DNA from: Arion vulgaris
Taxonomy: Eukaryota > Mollusca > Gastropoda > Stylommatophora > Arionidae
Length of the DNA stretch: 64,000 nt
Assembly (NCBI GenBank): GCA_020796225.1
Contig: CM036756.1
Coordinates: 52,618,363 to 52,682,362 of the forward strand
Reading direction: 5' to 3'
A program made the translations under genes and the position numbers. A model generated the notes under the pieces. That model had not been told where the DNA came from and did no database searches. It saw nothing but the letters and a program-made list of their open reading frames with translations. Below, one piece after another: positions 11,656-22,500 of the stretch. Each line of letters starts with the position of its first letter. The first letter of the stretch is position 1.

Positions 11656-12771
11656 AAACTCATCCCTCTATATCAACTTTGAGGACTATGAAAAGGCATT
11701 TGATAGCCTAGACAGGGAAACACTCTAGAAACTTCTACGACACTGGCGTCCCCCAGATGCTAACCAACCTAATAAAGAAAATGTATGAGGAGACAACGGC
11801 TAGAGTACTGCGTGAAGGAAAACTGACAGAGGCCTTTGAAATAAAGAATGGTGTGCGACAGGGCTGCCTTTTATCGCCCTTCCTTTTCCTGTTGGCTATT
11901 GACTGGATAATGAGATCAACAACTGCCAGGGAAGAAATGGAATACAATGGACCATGATGAGTCAATTGGAGGATCTGGATTTTGCAGATGATCTAGCACT
12001 CCTCTCTCACAACCATCAGCAGATACAAGAGAAAACAACAAAACTAGAAACAGTCTCACATCATCTAAGCCTGACTATTCACGGGGAGAAAACAAAGATC
12101 ATGAGATTAAATGCTGGTTCCAGAGACCCAATCTTACTGAGAGGATCACCACTAAAAGAGGTGGACACATTTACATATCTGGGAAGTGTTGTCAACATTC
12201 AAGGTGGCACAGATGAAGACTTTAGGGTTTAGAATACAAAAGGCAAGATCAGCATTTGCCATTCTGAAGAACTTATGGAGTTCAAGAATGATCAGGAATA
12301 AAACTAAGATAATGATATTTAATTCAAATGTCAAGTCTGTCCTTCTGTATGGAGCGGAGACATTGAGAACGACTAAGGTGAACACCAAAAAGCTGCAGAC
12401 ATTCATCAATAGATACCTACGCAGGATACTCCATTTGAGATGGTATGACAAGACCACAAACAGAGAACTGTGGGATAGGGCAGGACAACGGCAAGTGGAA
12501 CACGAGATAATGAGCAGAAGGTGGCGATGGATAGGACACACACTGAGGAAACCCCTGACAGCATCGCGAGACAGGCTCTCCGATGGAACCCCCAGGGCAA
12601 TAGAAGTAAGGGAAGACCCAGAAACACCTGGAGAGGGGAGTTAGAGATGGAACGCAAAAAAACGGGGAGAGTGGCGAGATCTGGAAAAGATGGCCTTGGA
12701 TAGGCGGGCTTGGAAGGCCTTGGTTGCGGACCTATGCTTCCCTATGGGCGAAGGGTGAAGAAGAAGACACC
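11656..12771 (+). mobile_element. RTE-like LINE, reverse transcriptase palm to C-terminus
   Basis: Several frames, broken at about 11728, 11956 and 12225, together cover RT motifs in order: FEDYEKAFDSLDR, NGVRQGCLLSPFLF, LDFADDLALLSH with the intact catalytic FADD, and DTFTYLGSVV. SVLLYGAETLR, the RRWRWIGHTLR box and a basic C-terminus follow. It ends in GAAGAAGAAG. The element is 5'-truncated and inactive. It follows directly on the TAAAC tail of the LINE before it. Confidence 0.87.
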
Positions 12772-13290
12772 TCTTTGTACTTTCTTGATATGTGTCTTGA
12801 TTTCTGGTAGTGACACTGGATGTTTGTGTTGTATAAGTTTTGTTCCCTCCTTAGCCAACCTGTCTGCTCTCTCATTTCCTGATACGCCACAGTGGGCTGG
12901 TATCCACTGGAGAATAATTTTGTTGTGTTCTGAGAGCTTGTTTAGCTGTAGTGTTAGCTCTCTTTCCATGTTATCTTGTGGTTCCCTTTGTGTGGCCTGC
13001 AGGACTGACAAGCAGTCGCAAAGGAAGACAAGTTTGTTGTTTTGGATGTTTCTTTGCTCCAATATTTTTGAGGCATCCACAATTGCCTGTTGTTCGGCTC
13101 TAAAATTTGTTGAGAGTTCTCCAGGGGCACTTACATTTTTTAGTGTTGTTCTGTCTTGGAGTATGATGATGGCCCCGGTCCCTCCTTTCCTCGCTGTCGT
13201 GTCTGATGATCCGTCTGTATATATATATGGGTCCACTCGGGTCGGAGGTATGAGGTGTCAATGTGTTCTAGTGTCTTTGCTCTCAAGATG
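12772..13290 (-). mobile_element. LINE fragment with intact RNase H frame
   Basis: A 164-codon minus-strand frame has IYTDGSS (Asp), NFRAEQQAIVDA (Glu), FLCDCLSVLQA (Asp) and IPAHCGVSGNERADRLAKEG (last Asp region). These four acidic positions make a complete RNase H active site. The subfamily differs from the I-like copy at 10890. Upstream RT and downstream parts are missing. Confidence 0.8.
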
Positions 13291-13299
13291 GGACCTAAT

Positions 13300-13550
13300 G
13301 GATATTACAAACGTCAATAATTCGAGAAATTACATTCATCTTTGTTCCAGGGCACATGGGTGTCGATGACAATGAGAGAGCAGACGTGTTGGCTGGTTCT
13401 GCCAACAGTATCGGGGAGTTAGCCAATGGATAGAGCTGACACTTTGAACGCCTTCATGGAGTGTGGTCGCAAAGAGGAGTTCATCTAAACCAATCAACGT
13501 GAGCTGCTAGATTGCAAGAACTTAGATTGAAGATTGAAGTGGACAGAAAA
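13300..13550 (+). mobile_element. LINE RNase H fragment
   Basis: Plus-strand translation gives FVPGHMGVDDNERADVLAGS, then AMDRADTLNAFMECGR with a break, then ARLQELRLKIEVDR. This matches the C-terminal RNase H and following region of the I-like LINEs here. It is short and broken. Confidence 0.7.
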
Positions 13551-13606
13551 AAATATATATATAGTAAATATATATAACTTGAATACATGCAACATATGTC
13601 CATATA

Positions 13607-14252
13607 CCCAGCACCAGTCAAACTAGAAGGTAAAACCCTCCGAGATACAACCGCTTTCACATACCTTGGAAATGTTATTAGCAATGAAGGAGGCGCTGGA
13701 TCTGACATTAAAAACAGACTGAATAAGGCACGAAGTGCATTCATGACCCTTCAGATCGCCTGGAAATCTGCCCAATACAGCATCAGAACCAAGACTAGTA
13801 TCTATAACAGCTGTGTGCTGTCAACATTGCTGTACGGATCGGAATGCTGGAGAATGACAGAACAGGATATGTCCAGACTCTCCACCTTTCATACAACTTG
13901 TCTGCGAAAAATCTTACGCGTGTACTGGCTGACTACTATCTCGAATCAAGAATTGCTTGCACGATGCCAACAAGAGAATATGGGCACTATCATCCGAAGA
14001 CGACGCTGGAGATGGATTGGACATGTGATGCGCATGGAGACTGGCTCCGACACGAAAACTGCACTGAGATGGACTCCAGAGGGTAGACGAAAGCGTGGAA
14101 GACCCAAGACGACCTGGAGGAGAACGATAGAGCAAGAGCTGAAGGAAATGAATCATAGCTGGAACACAATACAGAGGAAGGCCATAAACAGGGAAGAATG
14201 GTGTACGTTTGTTGCTGCCCTAAACGCCAAGGGCGTAACAGGCTAAAGAGAG
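13607..14252 (+). mobile_element. LINE RT C-terminal fragment nested in Penelope
   Basis: One open frame of 219 codons with TAFTYLGNVISNEGG, LLYGSECWRM, RRRRWRWIGHVMRM and GRPKTTWRRTIEQEL. These are the thumb and C-terminal landmarks of a CR1/RTE-type ORF2. The frame is intact, so the insertion is fairly young. Flanks ATGTCCATATA (13596-13606) and ATGCCCATATA (14253-14263) are its target-site duplication, one mismatch, within the Penelope 3' part. The catalytic palm is missing through 5' truncation. Confidence 0.88.
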
Positions 14253-14434
14253 ATGCCCATATAGATTACAAGGCATGGGAAGAGAAAGTACTAAGAAGCA
14301 TAGGAATGTAATACCTTGAGCCCACGTGGTCGCAAGGTACCATACAAAGAAATCAACCGATTCTCCAGAACAAATCGACTGCGATCATCCGAGGAACATG
14401 ATCGGATATCTGTGACCTGGACATCGTGAGCTCC

Positions 14435-14765
14435 TTTTTTTTTTTTTTTCGTCCGCTTTCAACTCAGACGAAGTTTCATCTCTGAAACTGATTTTTGCGT
14501 GAAAATCCGTTTTTCCAATTTCTTACAATGGCATCAGCGTACACATTGTAAATTACTTTACACTGGCAGCCGTGTGCTCAATGTACTCGTAATTAGTATT
14601 CCCTCGCCATACAGGCAGATTTTCTCCGACTTCAGAGGTACTCATGTTATCGTCCTGAGTAAGACCAGGGACTCGAACAAATGCCGGACAGTAGATTCGA
14701 ACCCGAGCTATGAGGCGTCTCACAGCTAGCAGGCCGAGCTACTATCAACTACTCTAGGCAGTCCC
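14435..14765 (-). mobile_element. tRNA-headed SINE (SINE-B) nested in Penelope
   Basis: On the minus strand it starts CTGCCTAGAGTAGTTGATAG, has TAGCTCGGCCTGCTAGCTG (A-box-like) and GGGTTCGAATC (B box), a body, and ends in a run of A. It is flanked by the 10-bp duplication CGTGAGCTCC (14425-14434 and 14766-14775). A second copy is at 32925-33255. Confidence 0.88.
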
Positions 14766-15430
14766 CGTGAGCTCCTAAATGGAGAGTATCATTGAAATGG
14801 GTGGCTACAGGGTCACAGAGCATTGGCGTATGTCGCGAAAGTGTTGGACGAATCAGTCACTGAGCCTCTTGCCTGTCTCGCCGAAATAAGCTTTGTTACA
14901 CCGCTTACAGATAATGACATAGATAAGATTACGGGACTCGCATGTGAAACCATCGTCAATAAGAAACGTGGCTAAAGGAAAAGATACAGTACGCGTCTGT
15001 ATCACATAAGCACACGTGTTGCAACGCCAACGGCCACACTGGACAGTGCCAAAATGAGTCTGGATATTGGACTTAAGGCGGCTGTGTACCAATATATCCT
15101 TAAGACTTCTGTCCCGTCTGTAAGCCACCAAAGGATAGTTGGGGAAGACAGAACGGGTCTCAGGGTCTGACTTAAGGATAGACAGATGACGGAATAAAAC
15201 ATTTTTCACCAGTGAACTATGGGGGTGGAAAGTTGAGATAAGTTTTACACTGTCAGAGTTAGTAGTCATATGCTGGCTGGTAAGGTCCTGCTGGCGAGTG
15301 ATTTTCTGAGCTCGATGCATAGCCGAGACAAGCACACTCTCCGGGTATAGGCACCTACGAAAGAAATCATCTCGCGAGCTCTCTCAAGAAAATCATCGTC
15401 CTCGCTACAAAGACGACGAAGGCGCAAGAG

Positions 15431-16015
15431 CTTTGCAACACGTGTGCTTATGTGATACAGACGCTTACTGTATCTTTTCCTTTAGCCACGTTTCTCATTG
15501 ACGATGGTTTCACATGCGAGTCCCGTAATCTTATCTATGCCATTATCTGTAAGCGGTGTAACAAGGCTTATATCGGCGAGACAGGCAAGAGGCTCAGTGA
15601 ACGATTCGCCCACCACTTGCGCGACATACGCCAATGCTCTGTGACCCCTGTAGCCACTCATTTCAATGAAACTTGCCATTTAGGAGCTCACGATGTCCAG
15701 GTCACAGATATCCGATCATGTTCCTCGGATGATCGCAGCCGATTTGCTCTGAAGAATCGGTTGATTTCTTTGTATGTACCTTGCGACCACGTGGGCTCAA
15801 GGTATTACATTCTTATGCTTCTTAGTACTTTCTCTTCCCATGCCTTGTAATCTATATGGGCATATGTTGCATGTATTCAAGTTATATATTTACTAGATTT
15901 TTCATTGTTTCTCTTCCGTTCTATTTCTAGTTTTTATGTGTTTTTTGTGTTTTATTTTTTGCGTAATTCGTTTTTATTCCCAGATTTTCATTAGAAACGT
16001 TTATATTTGGTCGTC
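15431..16015 (+). mobile_element. Penelope-like element, GIY-YIG domain and 3' part, inverted copy
   Basis: The plus-strand frame 15452-15850 encodes LIYAIICKRCNKAYIGETGKRL, the GIY-YIG core, then FAHHLRDIRQCS and a conserved tail. It is the mirror image of the minus-strand copy ending at 15430, so the two form a large inverted repeat. It stops where the GC-rich repeat begins at about 16018. Confidence 0.87.
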
Positions 16016-16019
16016 CATG

Positions 16020-17345
16020 GATTAGTGGTCCGGCACTAATCAAGACCCTGTGCCCCACCTCCACGTGGTGACCCTGGTAACAGACTTTGGTTCCAGTCTG
16101 GCTTAGTGGGCACAGGGATCGAAGGAGCGCTACTGGTAGTGGTAGCAGTGCATGCACGGAAAAGAAATGCAGTTTCAAAAATTACCAACAAAATGCACGT
16201 ATCTCCTGGCCGATGTCCGTAGAAATAAAGCCCAAATTTTGCAGAAGCGTAAGAAAGCAGCAGAGTACGAGACGATAGCGAACGAATGAAAACTCCCCCG
16301 GAGTAAATGACACAACAGGTTGCCGCCTACAGGCAAGATACCATAAGCACGAAAATAAACATGAAGGGATGAGGGGTGCATCCCAAAGCAGAGACGTGGG
16401 GCGAAACTCGGAGCCCTGTACACGAGTCAAGCTGAGTGTCAGAGCAGTCCCGATGTACAGCAAATGTGATGGCAAATATGTGAACACAAAGGCCGTAGCA
16501 GCTTCCCGGCCGATGGAAAAGGCTGCACGCGAAGGGATGAGAGGTGCATCCCGAACAGAGAAGAGGGTCCCATACAGAGCGAAACTCGGAGCCCTGTGCA
16601 CGAGTAGAGCTGAGTGTCATAGCAGTCCCGAGGTACGGTAAATGAGACGGCAGATGTATAAGCTGGGCCTCGAGTTGAGCTGCAAGTAGGCCCACATAGG
16701 GCGAAACCCGTGCCCCCATCACAGGGGTGGGGGCCGGTTAAGCCCAGGCGGGACAGCCCAGACAAATGTGAGCGCGGTCGGAATTGACGGAAATGGTGCG
16801 GCAGACACCAGGGTGGAGCGTGCACGCATGCGGGCGATACAGGGTGGGTCCACAGGTGGTTAGAAAAGTATGGCACGGCAAACACGCCGGGCACGGTAGG
16901 CACGGCAGGCAAGAGGGTGTGCGGACGACCCGAATGTGCAGATAAAACTGGAAAGCCCAGCAGAGGCGAAGCCAGTGCGCGTTTCCGCTCGCAGTGAACT
17001 ACTGCTGCCTTGTAGTTTGATTGGGGACAATCAAAGGCTAGTGGAACAAACCGTACACAAAACTGGATGGGCGGCAAACCAAGGTGTCCACAAAACGACC
17101 GGTAGATGGGTAGATGGCGCTCATATGCCCTGGAGAGCAGGTGATCTAAGGGTCGCTGCCCTAAAAGAAAATAGCAACCTGCTGCCTTGCAGGTTTGGCT
17201 GGGGACAGCAAAGGGCTAACGGAGAGCGAACCCAGTAAACGCTGGTTGAAACCGAACACACAACCGAAGGATAAGCACCTGAGCTCCAATAGGTACTGAA
17301 GGTTGTGCACGTACATCCGTTCTTGGTGTTAGGCTGTTTATATAT
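16020..17345 (-). repeat. GC-rich interspersed repeat, copy C (longest)
   Basis: The inverse of the copy at 2435-3727. On the minus strand it starts with ATATATAAACAGCC near 17343 and ends near the CCACGTGGTGACC block and CCATGGACGACC junction around 16020. About 1.33 kb. The long antisense frames have no recognisable domain and are not conserved between copies. Confidence 0.7.
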
Positions 17346-17949
17346 CACATTAGAATGATAAAAAAGAGAGAGAGAGAGAGATATGCCATTTTATAAGCAA
17401 ATGTGTTGTTTTTGACAAGAGCAAGTGAAAACACATCTTGCAGAGATTATCCAAAATGGCGGCACGATCGGAAATGTCGGTGTAATAAAAGCATGCACTT
17501 ACTACTGGAGTCGAAGAAGGTTCGCCTGAATGGCTAGGGACACCGTAGAAACAGTAAGTAGGCTTTCACGCAAAAAACAGTCAAATGTGCCATAACAGGC
17601 TCACTGACTACGCATGAATTGAAAGCGGGCGAACACATAAGAAGAAGAACAAAAAAAGCATGCTTTAATCAACGAGATTAGGCATCTTAAAAATAAATAA
17701 TATATTTTTGTAAAAATTTATTAATGTAATATAATATGTTTTACATTATGAAACATAAATTATATGCTTTTAAATGCATAAATAATACACAAATATGGCT
17801 AGTTCCGGAGTCATGTAGCCATCTCATTTATAAATGAGATTTTCTTAGTAGCCGAACGTTACAGTCTGCTCTGTTTTTCTTAGTTTAAGTTGGATATAAG
17901 CTGGGACTATGTGGTGGTCGCTGCCCAAATCTGTACCTATCTTTATCGT
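17346..17949. repeat. GA run and SINE-B tail relic
   Basis: 17366-17381 is an (AG)n run. 17505-17650 keeps the SINE-B 3' part (CTTTCACGCAAAAAACAGTC, GAATTGAAAGCGGGCGAACA). The remainder is AT-rich with nothing recognised. Confidence 0.55.
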
Positions 17950-18172
17950 ATTATCTCTCTCTCTCTCTCGACCAGACCTCCCCATAAATTCTATTCATGT
18001 GGAAATCTGATTCATGCAGTCTTAGCATTGGTATGTTTTACGTCACATCTTCAGCACCATTTGGAGCTCTGGTGCCAACCTCCTTACTCGCCTCCTACGA
18101 CATGCGTGGCAGGTAACATTGGTTCTATTCTTTACACCCCAATTTGGACCCCGTAACCACTCGGGCGACCGT
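17950..18172 (-). mobile_element. SINE-3 (SINE-1 head, LINE-derived tail)
   Basis: On the minus strand it has a SINE-1-type head and core (CGCCCGAGTGGTTACGGGG, then GTAGGAGGCGAGTAAGGAGG). Next comes CACCAGAGCTCCAAATGGTG, and the tail TTATGGGGAGGTCTGGTCGA with (GA)n. The tail matches the 3' end of the LINE at 21140-21480. Confidence 0.7.
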
Positions 18173-18438
18173 ATCTTCTTCTTATTCTTCTTTGCGTTCG
18201 TTCTTGACGACCAATTTGAATCACTCTTTCTGATATTTGTTTGATCTTTGCCAATAACGTGTATACGTTGCACATTGGTTTGGGAGGCCCCTAAACGCAT
18301 AAGACTTCTACACGTTTAGGACACGTACATCCGATTTCAGCCAAACATCCTTAGTCGCCTCTTACGACATGCATGACAGGTAACAGTGGTTCTATTCTTT
18401 ACATCCCAAATTTGGGCCCCGGTACCCACTCGGGCGTG
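18173..18438 (-). mobile_element. SINE-1 copy
   Basis: Full-length minus-orientation copy with (CTT)n tail, TTTGCGTTCGTTC, the core TTAGTCGCCTCTTACGACAT and the head ACCCACTCGGGCG. It is packed between a SINE-3 and a SINE-2. Confidence 0.8.
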
Positions 18439-18439
18439 A

Positions 18440-18655
18440 TTTGTATATAATCTGAGCCTAAGAGCGAGTGTATGTTGTGTCAGTTATGCGCATACAAGTA
18501 GGTCAGCACATTCAATTTCTGCGATGCTTTTTATTTACTAGGGTAGCTTCCATAGGTTCTTTATCAGTCGCCTCTTACGACATGCCTTGTTGGTCGCAGT
18601 GTGCTTTCTTTGCTTTTCTCGCGGGCCCCGCACCACACGGACGATAGAACGACTG
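18440..18655 (-). mobile_element. SINE-2 copy, 3'-shortened
   Basis: Minus orientation: CCGTGTGGTGCGGGGCCCGC head, core GACATGCCTTGTTGG in reverse, CAGAAATTGAATGTGCTGAC, CTTGTATGCGCATAACTGAC. Confidence 0.7.
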
Positions 18656-19203
18656 AGATAGTATGATAGGGTCCCAAATTATGAGCTTATAGAGAGAATG
18701 AGAAAGATCTAAGAGAACCAAGAAGGAAAGTATAGACGCTCGATGTGACAAAACCTGAGGTGAATTTAACAAGACAGTCTATTTTCTTAGACACGGATAA
18801 AAGGCGAAGAAGATTAAATATATAAAAATACAGAGAATATATTTGAAGGTAGATATCAATAATATACAGAAGAACTAAGCGGTGCTACAAGAGATACCTA
18901 AAAGATAGATAGTAAGACTGCACGAGTTGGTTGATGGCATATATGGCCTATTGTGACGTAACTAATAGGGTTTAAAATGGCATAAGAGAAAATAAATGAG
19001 ATAATTATTATAGCTTATATAGTGAAATAATATTGCTATCTTAACCCAAAGCTTGCGCACATTTCATATTTCAAGACAATCATGTTACTTTACTGCAATT
19101 TATAGAAATTATTTGATTTAAGCCTTTTTTCGTATCAGAAGTTATATGCTGATGTGCGAATGTTAAAATGTACTGCAGCTTAACCACACTATAAGCCGTG
19201 TTA
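18656..19203. other. 5' flank of the RPL17 gene
   Basis: AT-rich sequence just upstream of the RPL17 transcription start. I see no clear TATA box at the expected distance, which is usual for TOP promoters. The distal part has no recognised features. Confidence 0.4.
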
Positions 19204-19228
19204 CTTCCTTTTCCGGTTTTTCAATCAG
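19204..19228 (+). promoter_or_regulatory. RPL17: RPL17 non-coding exon 1 with 5' TOP motif
   Basis: CTTCCTTTTCCGG starts with C and an unbroken pyrimidine run, the 5' terminal oligopyrimidine motif that couples ribosomal-protein mRNA translation to growth signalling. It is followed by TTTTTCAATCAG and the donor GTAAAG. The acceptor of the ATG exon lies at 19516. The exact start nucleotide is inferred. Confidence 0.75.
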
Positions 19229-19516
19229 GTAAAGAATATGTTGAATTTACTTGGTCGTTTAAAATCGCAAATAGTCTGATTTCGTAGGTTACATTTGGAA
19301 ATATATTAGCAATTTGTATAAGTATAAACTTTAACTACCAATGTTTATAAACTTTAAAGGTACTGTGCTTCATTTTTAAGCGTATACAGACTTGTCAAAT
19401 AAAATAGGTTCGCTGTTGGACATCCCATCTTCTAAAAGTATATGTAAAGGTGTGTTAAAACTAACTTTAATATAACCCGATAGATAGTTCTTTAACTAAG
19501 TTTTCCCAATCCACAG

Positions 19517-19564
19517 AGTGAAAGATGACTCGCTACGCAAAGGAGCCAGAGAATCCCACAAAAT
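19517..19564 (+). CDS. RPL17: RPL17 exon 2 (start codon)
   Basis: The acceptor CCAATCCACAG ends at 19516. The ATG is at 19525, preceded by AGTGAAAG. It encodes [13 protein letters not shown] plus the first base of a Ser codon, then the donor GTAAGT. Confidence 0.95.
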
Positions 19565-22500
19565 GTAAGTGATTCGACCAATAATTGTCTTCATGTGATT
19601 ACATTTAAAATTGTTAAAAAAATAATGAATTACCAGTCTAATCGCCCGAGTGGTTACCGGGGCCCAAATTTGGGATGTAAAGAATATAACCACTGTTACC
19701 TGCCATGCATCTCGACCAAGGATGTTTGGCTGAAATCTGATGCACGTGTCCTAAACGTGTAGAAGTCTTATGCGTTTAGCAGCCTACCAAACCAATGTGC
19801 AACGTATACACGATCAACCGTTCTTGGCAAAGATCAAACATATCACAAAGATGATTCAAATTGATCGTAAAGAACGAACGCAAAGATCATCAGTCTAATC
19901 ATCACATATTGACCGTTCATATATGAAGTCATATGTCAGTTACGATGATCGAAGCTTATTAAAGTATGGTGTTTTAATATGTACAAAAATATTAAACTGC
20001 TCCACTAATCTTTCACTTATATTGATTTTCATGCTTCTCTCATTGCCATGTTATTCATTCTCGCCATGCTGTTTCTCTTTCGATCACTGCCCAGACCGAT
20101 ATATCAGACCCCCATAAAGTCTATTCATGTGGAAATCTGATTCATGCATTCCACAACATTGGTGTGTTTTACGTCACATCTTCAGCACCATTTGGAGCCC
20201 TGGTGCGTAACCTTCGGCGATGTGTCCGGTTTCAGCCAGCGTTTATTTACTCAGTTCGCTCTCCGTTCTGTAACCATCTAGTTTTTTTACAGTGTGGGGT
20301 AGCTAGCCCCACTACCAACCTCCTTACTCGCCTCTTGCGACATCCCAAGTTGGGACTCAGGCGTGCCATGCTGTTTGAAAGTGTTTCATAACACTAACAA
20401 TAACATTTCAAAACAATTTTATTTGTAATTGTACTGTAAAACTCACAGGGCGGTGATACATACAAGTATGGGAAACTGGGTAGTTTGAACAAACTGAATG
20501 TGATCTTTATTCACTCTGATGTCAACTGGAGACATGTTCAAATTCAAAGCAAACAATGGTCTTCCTCAGGTTTCAAGATCTTCAAGAAACTTGTCATGAC
20601 ATGCAAGCAATCAATGACACTGAGAATGACCACTTCAATCTTTTCTGGTCTTTATACTTTGAATATCTTTGTAAAAATGTGTTCAGAAGTAGTTTTGTAA
20701 GTGCCATGACCCAGTCACACTCATCTTTAGCTCTTTAAAAAGATGGTACATGCCAGTCTGTTGTGGCCTGTGCAGTCTAATTATTACAACTTGCTCTTCT
20801 CTGTTAAGTTGGTAATATTAATAATTTATCTGGTGCTAAAACAACCATGGGATGGCGATTTAGAGAGAAGTGGTATGTCCGCCCGAGTGGTTACCGGGCC
20901 CAAATTTGGGGTGTAAAGAATAGAACCACTGTTACCTGCCACGCATGTCGTAAGAGGCGACTAAGGAGGTTTGGCTGAAATCAGATGCATGTGTCCTAAA
21001 CGTGTAGAAGTCTTATGCGTTTAGGGACCTACCAAACCAATGTGCAACATATACACGTTCTTGGCAAGGATCAAACATATCACAGAGTGATTAAAATTGG
21101 TCGTAAAGAACGAACGCAAGAAGAGAGAAGTGGTCACAAGACCACCCTCAACGCAGCGCCAAATATATGGGTACTATGGTCTGTCCCGCAGGAAACAAGT
21201 CGTCATATTCCGCCTCCGTGTTGGCCATAACAGACTCTGATCCCACCTATACAACAAACTTAAAATTGGCACAACTAGCTTGTGCCACTGCGAGGTGGAC
21301 AGGATGACCTGCAAAGACTGCCCACTGCTAGCAGACCGGAGAAACGAAATCTGGCTGGAAAATACCGAGCTAAGCTAGAAGCTATATGGAGGAACGAAGT
21401 CCCTGAAAATAACAGCAGAATTTATGGGGAAATCTGGTACATCAGTCTAAGCAGTGATGGAGAGATTTATCTGGTGTGCAAACATTTCATGTGTATTTCT
21501 TGCGACAAATTTTGTTTAAATGGACTATTGAAAGTTGCTCAGTGTCCATGTATTCCCAGTGCATGACTTTGGTAGCTAAGTTATAGTTTGTCCATATTAT
21601 GTACTAAGTTTGCTTAACTATGATTAATTTAATCATCCATGTTATGATAATGACATGCAGTGTGTAAACCTGGTGTATGCAATCCTTCAGCATCTCATTT
21701 ATAGGAACTTATCATATTCGTCATTTAGTTTATTATGATTATTTAGTCTTTTGCCATGTGTATTCAATTCCTGTATACAATTTTCTCTCCATATTTATAG
21801 CTGCCAAGGCATGTGGATCTTACTTGCGTGTTCATTTCAAAGTAAGTTACCTGTGTGTACTACTTTTACTTCAAGAGCGGTGTTTACTAATAATGTTAAC
21901 TGATTCACTACCAGGTTTTTCGCCTCTGGGGAATTATTTTTTAGTTTCCAAAATATTGCACACATACTTTGCAGAAACTAACATATTGTTTCTAAATATT
22001 ATTTAAAGTTAAACTTATTATATATCAAATTAAAGATAAATGAATGTACTTTCATAAAATATTTATTGTGTCCAAAAATATAATATTGTGTTGACTATGC
22101 TTGAAAAATATTATGTATTAAAAAAACTAAGTGCAATTGTGAGAACGAAAATTCAACTTTTCAGGGGCCTTGATGAACAATGTGGAATAAATCAGTTTAA
22201 CTGCTCTCTTTATATATGTAAGCTATTTATGAATACACAAACGTTAAGAAAATAGTGTAGGGTTTATTAACTGTTAACAAAGTAGCACCATGAACATTCA
22301 TAAAAATCGCGTTTTTTTACGGTCACAGGGTATCCTAAAATGATTGATAAACTATGTTTCAATTCGAATTCTAGCATAAGCCATGCTGATATGTATTCGT
22401 TATCGTTTACACATCACTTCTATGTAGTCAGTTAATATAAATCTTAAATCGGAACAACAAATAATAAAAACTCAACAAAATAGTAATCGTCTTTTGAGCG

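Larger units (their letters stand above)
13551..15430 (-). mobile_element. Penelope-like element, C-terminal part with GIY-YIG domain, interrupted twice
   Basis: The minus-strand frame 14853-15335 and its extension encode a Penelope C-terminus. FPNYPLVAYRRDRSLKDIL is the RT tail, CNTC is the linker, and LIYVIICKRCNKAYFGETGKRL is the GIY-YIG-type endonuclease core (IYVI and AYFGETG). Its 3' part continues to 14266-14434 and to about 13556-13606. It is split by a LINE fragment (13607-14252, duplication ATGYCCATATA) and by a SINE (14435-14765, duplication CGTGAGCTCC). It is 5'-truncated near 15430, where an oppositely oriented copy starts. Confidence 0.87.

Noticed and set aside
16182..17077. 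212- and 139-codon frames on the minus strand
   Set aside because: Same GC-rich repeat. The frames change between copies and have no domain.
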